A stretch of 64,000 nucleotides of DNA, taken from the NCBI RefSeq assembly GCF_013426205.1, contig NC_089424.1, positions 3,410,001 to 3,474,000 on the forward strand, written 5' to 3'. This DNA comes from Metarhizium brunneum (lineage: Eukaryota; Ascomycota; Sordariomycetes; Hypocreales; Clavicipitaceae). Below are positions 55,801 through 64,000 of this stretch, one piece after another. Made by a program: the position numbers and the translations under genes. The notes beneath the pieces were generated by a model. That model worked only from the letters and a program-made list of their open reading frames with translations. It did not search any database and was not told the DNA's origin. Every line of letters starts with the position of its first letter. The first letter of the stretch is position 1.

Positions 55801-58116
55801 ATGTCTTTGCCCAAGGACACTCCTAATCTGGACCCGGGGCTGTCATCGCCGTTTCCTGGCCAGCCTCGGTCCTTCTCTTCGTCTCTTCCTCGAGAGGAGC
55901 TGACTGCTCGTCTTGCTGAGCCCGTTCTCCCAGCGCCGCCACCTGTTCGAGGCGCTTCTCCCGTTCCCGGAGGTGATGCATTACAAGCGACCGAAGCTCC
56001 ATTCACCGGCGGAAGCTCTACTCAAGGGCCTGGTGTTTCTGCCTTGGCCGCCGCTCTTTCAAACTCTCTGGGACAGTCACCGCCCCGTCACGGTACGCCC
56101 GCGGCTCGAATCAGCTCTCCTCCTCCGCCATCTCAATCTCCCGCCCTTCCCACTCGAGCAGACACGCCTACGCATTATGGCTCCTTGGACTCAAGGTCCC
56201 GCCTCGGCCCCGGTTCCGCCACTGGTCCATATGAAGACCATGAAATCGTAAAGCGACACTTGGTGCAGCCTAGTGATGCCGAGAACCCTACTTCAGAAGA
56301 GTCGTCCCCCAGGGGAACTATCAAGGGCAAGCAACCCACAGACGTCGGGGCGGGCAAGGTCAATGAAGAAGAATTCTCCAGTTTACAGCTACAAGGCGGC
56401 GACGTTACCCGCGGTATTTACAAGTGGACGGAGCAGGCAGAAGCAAAAAGCAAGCTCAATCGCAGCAAAAGTTATGACCACATGCGACCTGAACCCGAGG
56501 AGGAAGTCACGGATATCAGCGCTATCAAGGTTCCTGGCGGATTCAGGCGTGATCACCTACGAAGGCGAGCTTTCAGTCCGAGCGGACAACACGCCGAGCT
56601 GGGTAGCAGTGGAGCCGGCTCTCCCGGAACACTTGACCAACCTAGGTTGTTCACGTCGAGTTTCCTCGAATTCCTGTCTATTTATGGCCACTTTGCTGGC
56701 GAGGAACTTGAGGAAGATGATGAGAACTTGGGACCAAACGAGATTTGGGACTCTGGAGAAGATCGCGGCGGCGGAGATGAGGAACCGACCGAAGACAGCG
56801 CTCTCTTGGGCAAGAAGAAGCGGAAGAGAAAAGTCCGCGGCGGCAGCGGCAAAAACAGTCCCATGAATGCCGCATTGCTGTTACTAAAGTCTTTTGTCGG
56901 TACAGGTGTCCTGTTTCTGCCTCGAGCTTACCTCAACGGCGGGATGCTCTTCAGCAACCTTGTGTTGTTGTTTGTGAGCATTCTTAGCTATTATTGTTTT
57001 GTTCTCCTGGTGACAACGCGGCTAAACGTCGAGGGCTCGTTTGGCGACATGGGCGGCATATTGTACGGCAAGTGGATGCGCGGTCTGATTTTGAGCTCCA
57101 TTGTCATCAGCCAGATAGGTTTCGTGGCCGCTTACACTGTTTTTACTGCCCAGAACCTGCAGGCTTTTATTCATGCGGTATCCGACTGCAAGGCGTCAAT
57201 CACCATCCCGTTGCTTATTCTCATGCAGACGGCCATATTCCTTCCTTTCTCCCTTCTACGTGACATCGGAAAGCTGGGGTTCACAGCCCTCATCGCCGAT
57301 GCATTCATCATGGTTGGTTTGGCGTACCTCTTTTACTACGACATCATTACCCTCAACGCAAATGGTCTGGCAGACATCATCATGTTCAACCAAAAAGACT
57401 GGACCCTGTTTATTGGAACCGCCATTTTCACTTTTGAAGGCATCGGTCTTATCATCCCTATCCAGGAATCGATGAAGCATCCCACAAAGTTTCCTCGCGT
57501 TCTCTTCCTCGTCATGGTTATCATTACAGTTCTTTTCACGGTCATGGGAGCTGTTTCATATGCCGCCTATGGATCCAAGACCGAGACCGTTGTTCTGCTC
57601 AACCTACCACAGGACGACAAGTTTGTCAATGGAGTACAGTTGCTGTATTCTTGTGCCATTTTACTCTCAACGCCGCTACAGATCTTCCCTGCAATTCGTA
57701 TCATCGAAACGGAGCTGTTCACCCGTAGCGGCAAGTACAATCCTTGGATCAAATGGAAGAAGAATGTGTTCCGCTTTTTCATGGTGATGCTCTGCTCCGC
57801 AATTGCCTGGGGAGGTGCTAACCACCTCGACAAGTTTGTCGCCTTGGTTGGCAACTTTGCCTGTATTCCGCTGGTATACATTTATCCTGTGAGTCAAATT
57901 TTCCCATAAACACCATTTCTTTACGCAAGTATTAACGTCACGTAGCCCCTTTTGCATTATAAGGCCGTTGCTCGAACCCGGTGGTGGAGAATCTCCGACA
58001 TTATTTTATGCATCTTTGGTTTCGTCGCAATGGCATACACGACTGTACTCACTATCATGAGCTGGGCGGCTTCTGCAGCTCCGAGACCAGGATACTGTGA
58101 TCGAAAGGGTCCGTAG
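55801..58116 (+). CDS. AVT3: Vacuolar amino-acid transporter Avt3-like (AAAP family)
   Basis: Avt3/Avt4 export neutral amino acids from the vacuole. Exons 55801-57888 and 57946-58116 give 752 residues. The first 350 residues form a long Ser/Pro-rich cytosolic head with an acidic patch (EELEEDDEN) and a basic cluster (GKKKRKRKVRGG) just before the membrane domain. From about 353 come 11 membrane segments starting SPMNAALLLLKSFVGTGVLF, with the family blocks FEGIGLIIPIQESM and AVSYAAYGS. The 57-nt intron falls in the last part of the membrane domain: YIYP joins PLLHYKAVAR, and the tail is short (RPGYCDRKGP). Yeast Avt3 is about 690 residues, so the head is somewhat longer here. Assignment to Avt3 rather than Avt4 follows from head length and is less certain. 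Confidence 0.92.
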
Positions 58117-58551
58117 ACTCAAAGTGTATGCATACTGCAGGCAAGAGATGGCGTTTACCTCGGCATTTGTGATGGCACTTTTGAGTATGGGCAACTTTGG
58201 GGCCTTTTTGGACAGATTGCATACAGAGCCCGTGAGGGTTAGAATTACATAGTAGATACGAGTAGATATTCAACAACAGGCGGCTCAGGGCCGGAATTCA
58301 AAGCGGTTTTTTTTTCTCTTTTTTTTTTCTGCGGTGTACTCTTCCTGGTTTGTCGTTGTATGCTGGTTGTACAATGCGTTTCTGCGCTGCCTGTGCGCCG
58401 TGGAGAATGACAAGACAGTGGAGACGATCTGTATCATTCAACCTCTGGGATGCTCGGAGACCGAGCTGACCACTGCTGACAATCACATATAACGTCACTC
58501 TCATCGACCTTCAATTTCACAAATGTCCCCAAACACCCCGAGCAAGCCATC
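58117..58551. other. Intergenic region
   Basis: AVT3 3' flank with T-runs at about 58305-58330, then the AIM32 leader. An ATG at 58523 opens a short out-of-frame upstream reading frame overlapping the AIM32 start. Confidence 0.6.
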
Positions 58552-59705
58552 ATGTCAATCCCCATGGCGTTGCGCTCTCCCGCTCGTCTAACGCGTCACG
58601 CCCCCCTCTGGATCACCCGATCATTTGCGACGCGGCAACCTCCTCCGTTCCCCACGGTGTCGTCATGCCCATCTCCAACATGTGGATGCGCTGCTACGCC
58701 CGCCATGCCTGAGGGTTTAGACATTGATTTCAAGAGTAATTTGAATGGCGTGATTTCAGGGTATGCGGAACAAGTGCTCGTTTGCACGGGCCGTGATGAC
58801 TGGACGTCGAGGATAGAGGATGAGTGTGACGGGGACAATTTGGCGGCAGACTTGAAGGAATTGTTCGGTCGAGGGGGGAGATATAGTGACGTGAGTGTCT
58901 TTTCACCTTCATTGTCGTTTGCACTGTCCTTGTCAATTTTTCCCGCTTACCCGGGCCTCTTTCTGCGTGATGGCGCTAATAAATACAGCCCTTCCACAAC
59001 ATATCCGTCATCAACTCCTCCTTCCCATCCTCCATACCTCCTCGCTCCGAACTTCACTCCACGTCAGCCTACCTCCTGCCCTCATTCAAGTACATCCCCT
59101 TCCTGCCCCGGATCTCCTTTGACAGCGTCGAGGCCCTTGCCAAGGGGTTCTTGCTCCCGGAGAAGCTGCACTCTGCCCACGACGGCCTGTCCCCCGTTCA
59201 CCGGGACAGGCTGACGCGCAAAGAGGCTTACCAGGGCCTGTTGCCGGGGGTCCAGGACGTCAAGGATGTGTTGGTTCTCATCTGCGGCCATGGGGGGCGA
59301 GACGCTAGGTGCGGCATCGTGGGACCAGTCTTGAGGGACGAGTTTGAACAGAAACTTGCACTACGGGACTTTGACGTCGTCACTGCCCCGGTGGAGGTGA
59401 ACCTCGCCTTTGGAAATACAGAGAGGATAGGGGGAGACGTTTCAGGAAAGAGCATTGCTAGAGTGGGATTGATTAGCCATATTGGAGGACACAAATTTGC
59501 CGGAAACGTGATTGTGTATGTTCCGCCTGGTTATGAGGTGCAAGGAGGCCGGCCGCATCCGCTTGCAGGATGTGGGATTTGGTATGGGAGGGTTGAACCG
59601 AAGCATGTGGAGGGTTTGGTGGAGGAGACTATTATAAGGGGGAATGTGGTCGAGGATATGTTTAGAGGGGGAATAGATGCGAAGAGGAGGATATTGAGGT
59701 TGTGA
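58552..59705 (+). CDS. AIM32: Mitochondrial thioredoxin-like [2Fe-2S] protein Aim32 (sucrase/ferredoxin-like)
   Basis: Aim32 is a mitochondrial thioredoxin-fold iron-sulfur protein linked to redox quality control of inner-membrane import. Exons 58552-58890 and 58989-59705 give 351 residues. The N-terminus (SIPMALRSPARLTRHAPLW, then ITRSFATR) is an Arg-rich presequence. A Cys group SCPSPTCGCA (about 38-48) precedes the thioredoxin-like fold. The second Cys region VLICGHGGRDARCG and the conserved SHIGGHKFAGNVIVY are followed by HPLAGCGIWYGRV. These are the hallmarks of the sucrase/ferredoxin-like family. The intron is 98 nt (58891-58988). The next gene, Cyc2, is another mitochondrial redox protein in the same orientation. 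Confidence 0.93.
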
Positions 59706-60057
59706 TCACTGATGCATCATGCAGCAGACTTGGGATGTTAGAATGACGTGTATACTACTCCGTAGAATTTGTACATTAGACTTTTCCATCCTCTTCCTCT
59801 AATATAGGGTGACTTGAATGAAATACAGGATATTTCATTTCTTAGTTTGGTGTTTCGAAATCGAGTATCTTTATTGATGCACGTGACCGCCGATGTTATC
59901 GCGAGCTTCACCTGTCCACACTTGGATCTCGACCAAAAAAAAAACGTATAATAGGACAACACGATGTACAAATGACGTTTTTTCTGTTGGAAATGACCGT
60001 CTCATTTATTTTCTTGGTCTGAAATAGCTTGCTCTCTTGCATGCTGCCACTCACAGC
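59706..60057. other. Intergenic region between AIM32 and CYC2
   Basis: AIM32 3' flank and CYC2 promoter. Contains TACTCCGTA at 59756-59764. Confidence 0.6.
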
Positions 60058-61284
60058 ATGGCAGCGCCCTTCCGCATTATCCTGCGGTCCTCTTGCAAAT
60101 GGACACCCAAATACAGCTCCATTCAACCACAAGCACCAATATTACGAATACCCAAACGCTTCCTCTGCACCACTCACACGCGCAAGGAAGCTCGTGCATT
60201 TCCATCCATCTTCATCGCCATCGGTCTCATAGGCACAGCGGCATACTACGTCCTCGCGCCGACGAGCCACAAAACCCTCAACAGCGATTCATTCATCCCC
60301 TACACCATCACCTCCCGCCAGCCCATCTCTCCCACCTCGGCCATCTTCACCATTTCACCGCACCACCACGACCCTTCGCTGCCATACTTGCTCCCCAGTT
60401 CACAAGAGTGGAAGTATCCACTTTGGTCGGTCGAGTTCAAGCAGCCCGAGGTCCAAATCGCCCGGCACTACACTCCTCTCCCGCCGGCAGACGGGGAAAA
60501 CACCAAAGATGGCACCCTGAGCTTCTACATTCGCGCTATAGGAGGTGGAGAAATGTCTACCTATCTAAATAGGCTCGGTGTAGGGCGGGACGTCTACCTC
60601 CGAGGACCGCACAAGGGGTTTGATGTGTTGAAAAGGCTAGGAGAGCAGAAGAATGTGGTGTTCCTTGCCGGGGGCACCGGTGTAGTTCCCGGCATGCAGG
60701 TTGCCAAGGCCGTTTTAGAGAGAGACGCCACGACAAGCGTAGAGCTGCTATGGGCTGTACGGAAAAGGGAAGAGCTTCAACAATGTCGTCAGGGTGGTTC
60801 GTCCAAGCCCTGGTGGAACTTTTGGAGCACTGCTGCGCCGGCCGAGTTGACGGCCGAGGTGGAAGAACCAAGCGCAATGGGGAAGCAGCTCGCGCGGATG
60901 AAGGCCAGGTACGGCGAACGGCTTACCATCCGCGTGGCTGTGGACGAGGAACGCACACGGTTCACGGAAAGAGACATTGGAGAGGCTCTGGCTAGTGGTG
61001 GGCGTGCACTGCCTAGTCCGGGATGCCAACTCCACGATCAATGCCTCCATGTGCACGCGTCTGAGTTTGAAGACCCAGATACCAAGTGCCAGTGTTCTCC
61101 TGCTGATAGGCCCGGAAAGAATCTGCTCATGGTTTCCGGCCCAGATGGATTCATTGCATATTACGCTGGAGATAAGAAATGGATCGGGGGAACACTGACG
61201 CAGGGGACGGTGGGCGGTGTTGCTGGTGTGTTGCAGAGGAAGAATCCTGTCTTGGCTAACGATTGGCTTGTTTTGAAGCTGTAA
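60058..61284 (+). CDS. CYC2: Mitochondrial FAD/NAD(P)-binding oxidoreductase Cyc2 (cytochrome c haem maturation)
   Basis: In yeast, Cyc2 is an inner-membrane flavoprotein that supplies reducing equivalents for haem attachment to cytochrome c. A single exon of 408 residues. The start is the ATG at 60058 (MAAPFRIILRSSCKW); the frame is open further upstream but without another ATG. After an Arg-rich presequence there is one membrane segment (about 50-66, SIFIAIGLIGTAAYYVL). A ferredoxin-reductase-type FAD domain follows, including LSFYIRAIGGGEMSTYL, then the NAD-binding motif VVFLAGGTGVVPGMQVA and the C-terminal MVSGPDGFIAYYAG. A Trp/Ala/Glu-rich insert (about 245-275) separates the NAD subdomain halves. 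A lone Cys-rich patch (TKCQCSPADRPG) is unusual. Confidence 0.9.
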   Translation: MAAPFRIILRSSCKWTPKYSSIQPQAPILRIPKRFLCTTHTRKEARAFPSIFIAIGLIGTAAYYVLAPTSHKTLNSDSFIPYTITSRQPISPTSAIFTISPHHHDPSLPYLLPSSQEWKYPLWSVEFKQPEVQIARHYTPLPPADGENTKDGTLSFYIRAIGGGEMSTYLNRLGVGRDVYLRGPHKGFDVLKRLGEQKNVVFLAGGTGVVPGMQVAKAVLERDATTSVELLWAVRKREELQQCRQGGSSKPWWNFWSTAAPAELTAEVEEPSAMGKQLARMKARYGERLTIRVAVDEERTRFTERDIGEALASGGRALPSPGCQLHDQCLHVHASEFEDPDTKCQCSPADRPGKNLLMVSGPDGFIAYYAGDKKWIGGTLTQGTVGGVAGVLQRKNPVLANDWLVLKL

Positions 61285-61485
61285 TCATCCATCACTTGAA
61301 CAGATAACATGTGACGCCTCAAATTCAACGTAGCCATCGTAACAAACTACAGACAAGAAGAATACAACGTGTACATTATGGAACATGAGTCAATCTAGCA
61401 CTGCAATTCAAGCCAAAGAGTATATTAAGCCCCAATGCCGCTAATGCATCAAAACCCCAACGCCACAAATGCGGACCAACGTCAC

Positions 61486-64000
61486 CTACCGATTCTGCAC
61501 TTTCCTGTACGATGGCGGCTTGATCGCCCTCCTGATGAGTTTCCCTGCATACGGAGGGATCAGGGATATCGCTCCAATAGAAAGGATGCGCCATGCAAAG
61601 CCCCTTCGATCACATTAGCAACCCAAGCATACGGGGTGGACGGAGTGAGCTTCACAGGAACGTACCAAGTAATGACGAAACCGAGATCAAAGTATCCTCC
61701 CAAGAACGGGATGCTGCCCACAAATACCAAAAAAGTACCCAGAATACTCAAGATCATGACCGGATGCCACGTGGTGATCTCAATGGCAACCATGATGAGC
61801 TCGTTCAACACCAGCACAGTATAACTCACAGCCACCATCTTCGGCCCGTCTACTTCGGTCAGAATCTGCGACAGGCCCTGGATCATACCGCCTTGGTAGA
61901 TGGACACAAAGACCCATACAAAAAAGGTGCGGTATGAGAGGGATCGACCCTCGGTAAGTTCCTTGTACAGCTCTGGGTATAGATTGGCCAAGTTTTCGTC
62001 GACGTCCTTGTCAAGAACAAGGGACAGGACCGGAGCAGCGGTGTAGATGGTTGCATAGCCGACGAGAAGCCAGTCCTGAAATGAGTCAGCATGTATCGTC
62101 AGATTAGAGATGGAGGGAGAAAAATAATGCACACCTTGTATAAGCCCTCGGGTTCGAACTTCCTGGCAATACTGTACATGGTCTGACACACTGCTATAAT
62201 CAGACCACGATGGATAACAAACTGCGCCAGCTTAGCACTCCTTTTGTAACTGTTCCGCCCATGCCACACGAGGAGCTTGACCAAATGATAAAATTGCTCG
62301 ATTGAGAAATCGGCAGCCAAACTCGCCTGGCGACCTTCCTTGCCGACAATACCGACACCCACATCTGCTGCTTGAATCATCGATACGTCGTTGCCTCCGT
62401 CCCCGATGCAGCAGACTCTCTTCTTGGTGTATTCCTTGATGAGCTTAGCAACCTCGGCTTTTTGTGTGGGCGAGCATCGACATGCTACCACAGTGGGAAG
62501 CTGCACGGCAATGGAAATAAAGTCGATTCGGAAATGAGTCATCAGGAGCTGAAGACTTTCGCCGTCAATAAGGAGGCATGCGTCTATTTTGCCACGCAGG
62601 AAATCGAGGTGTTCCTGAGCGCCGTCCTTGCGCTTGAGTTTGGCGACGGTGTAGATGTACTGCCCGCGTGCAACCAGCTTGGAGCTGATAGCCACACAAC
62701 GAGCTGTTTCTACCTTGTCTCCCGTCAACATCCAAATCTTGATACCAGCATTGCGAAGAAGCTCTAGTGACGGCTTGACGTCTTTTTGTAACTTGTCCTC
62801 CACACCAGTGACGCCGAGCAGTTCGAGATGATTTTCGAGGTGGTGCGATACGACGCGTTGAATGCCGGCATCGCGATTTGCAATGGACATGGAAGCCTCC
62901 TGGTACTTGGATGAAAACTCTTGATACTGCTGGTACGACAGCTTCTTCCGACCCACAACCAGTGTTCGCAATCCCTCTCTAGCCATATTGGCCGTCTCCT
63001 CATCCAGCCAATCGTTGGCGGCGACTATCGTGCCCATGACTGTGTCCGCGCCCTTTTGATAGAACCAAATCTCCCCAGAGCTCAGGCTTGGATTAATATT
63101 CTTCACGTCGTCGTGGAAGTGGACAATGATCCCCATGCGCTTGCCATCAGATGTAAATGGGAACACATCGAGAATACGAACACGGACCACTGGTCGTCCT
63201 GTTTCTGTTGATTCAAGCGTCATGCCCTTTCTGTCGCGGTATGCCAACTTCAGCCCGACCGACTCTGTCCATTTAACAATGGCGATTTCATCGGGGGACG
63301 ATGCCTGGTACGATGTGATATCTTTGCCATCCTCATTATCAACGGTAGGAGTGACATTGTGGCACAGCGCCAGAGCGAGAACCACGTCCCGCACGCGGGC
63401 TCCAATCTCACGTCGTGTGCGAGTAGCGCCCACATTGACAGTACTCGAGAAGGTTGAGGATGGCGTAATGAGGACGGTCCGTGACGTTGGGTCTGTTGTA
63501 GGCTGAATGTGGAATGCTTGACGAACGTATGATTTGACCTCGTCCATTGCCTCATTAGCATAAGATACAGTCCCGACGTGAACTTTCTTCATCTCCATGT
63601 CGTTCTGCGTTAGAGTTCCTGTTTTGTCGCTGAGCAAATACTCGATTCTCCCCAGATCTTCGGGTATGGTGCTGGTTCGTACAACAGCACCTGGAATTCC
63701 CGGATCGCGTTGAATGAACCTTGAATACGCACTCTTGCCCATATCGAGGTTGACTCGCAAACTAATAGGGACAATAGTTGAGAACAAAACCAAAAAGCGC
63801 ATGATCTTAATGTACCACACGTTCCCCGTTGTATTTTCGAACCCTTCCAGAGCAACAAGAACCACCGACAATGCTAGGGTGAGAGCGCACAAGATCTTGG
63901 TAAGTGAATTGATTTCGTATTCGAGAAGGCCAGTCTTGGATCGAGACGGGGACGTCGACAAGGCAGACCTTGTCTGTGGCCCAGTATACAAGATCACTGC
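61486..64000 (-). CDS. NEO1: P4-type phospholipid flippase Neo1 (ATP9-like), 5' end outside window
   Basis: Neo1 moves aminophospholipids to the cytosolic leaflet in the Golgi/endosome system and is essential in yeast. Visible exons on the minus strand are 62135-64000 (continuing past the window), 61666-62075 and 61486-61603, about 797 residues of an expected 1100-1150. The phosphorylation site is LLSDKTGTLTQND, the nucleotide-binding domain has SYQASSPDEIAIVKW and FYQKGADTVMG, and the hinge motifs are MLTGDKVETA and IGDGGNDVSMIQAADVGVGI. The last six membrane segments follow. The final intron (61604-61665) restores WGFAWRILSIGAISLIPPY, and the tail ends KPPSYRKVQNR, a Neo1/ATP9 signature. 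The N-terminal actuator domain is mostly missing because of the window edge, not because of damage. Confidence 0.95.

Overview
This window is nuclear DNA from a filamentous ascomycete, most likely Sordariomycetes and probably Hypocreales. The genes are spaced about 2 kb apart on both strands with no operons. They carry short GT-AG introns of about 47-180 nt, often with CTAAC or CTGAC branch points. The gene set is fungal: Rit1, Gcn2, Cut12, Cwc2, Spo12, Vhc1, Avt3, Aim32, Cyc2 and Neo1. I see no insertion sequence, CRISPR array, rRNA, tRNA or viral gene. Exon coordinates are hand-derived from splice motifs, reading phase and family conservation.

Layout. 0-10 kb: tail of a Gfo/Idh/MocA oxidoreductase, the initiator-tRNA modification enzyme Rit1, a HAD phosphatase, the Sis1-type J-protein, and a UBA/UIM protein that looks like a catalytically dead USP25/28-type deubiquitinase. 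10-16 kb: gene-poor, with one possible orphan gene and the E2 enzyme Cdc34. 16-30 kb: the eIF2alpha kinase Gcn2, divergent from the spindle-pole protein Cut12, then UreF, the splicing factor Cwc2, the GTPase Rbg1/DRG1 and a small two-intron Spo12 gene. 30-41 kb: an acyl-CoA dehydrogenase, the GTPase Ypt7, a fungal 'magnesium chelatase-like' protein, the Golgi GDPase Gda1 and a secreted S10 carboxypeptidase. 41-49 kb: a PPPDE-thioredoxin-PUL protein, a small secreted 12-cysteine protein, a small conserved protein, a CobW GTPase, and an unknown basic protein with a Cys/His heptad minisatellite. 49-64 kb: the Vhc1 cation-chloride cotransporter, a 2.4-kb empty stretch, the Avt3 transporter, the mitochondrial redox pair Aim32 and Cyc2, and the 3' part of the Neo1 flippase (truncated by the window edge).

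The genes are mostly housekeeping and do not form one pathway. Loose themes are ubiquitin (Cdc34, pseudo-DUB, PPPDE protein), vacuole and endomembrane transport (Ypt7, Vhc1, Avt3, Neo1, Gda1), cell-cycle exit and spindle pole (Spo12, Cut12, Cdc34), translation control (Gcn2, Rit1, Rbg1) and mitochondrial redox (Aim32, Cyc2). The observations I rate highest are the pseudo-deubiquitinase, the 8 x 21-bp in-frame Cys/His minisatellite, a 9-bp motif (TACGGAGTA) found six times and only between genes, and the orphan gene near 11.4 kb.
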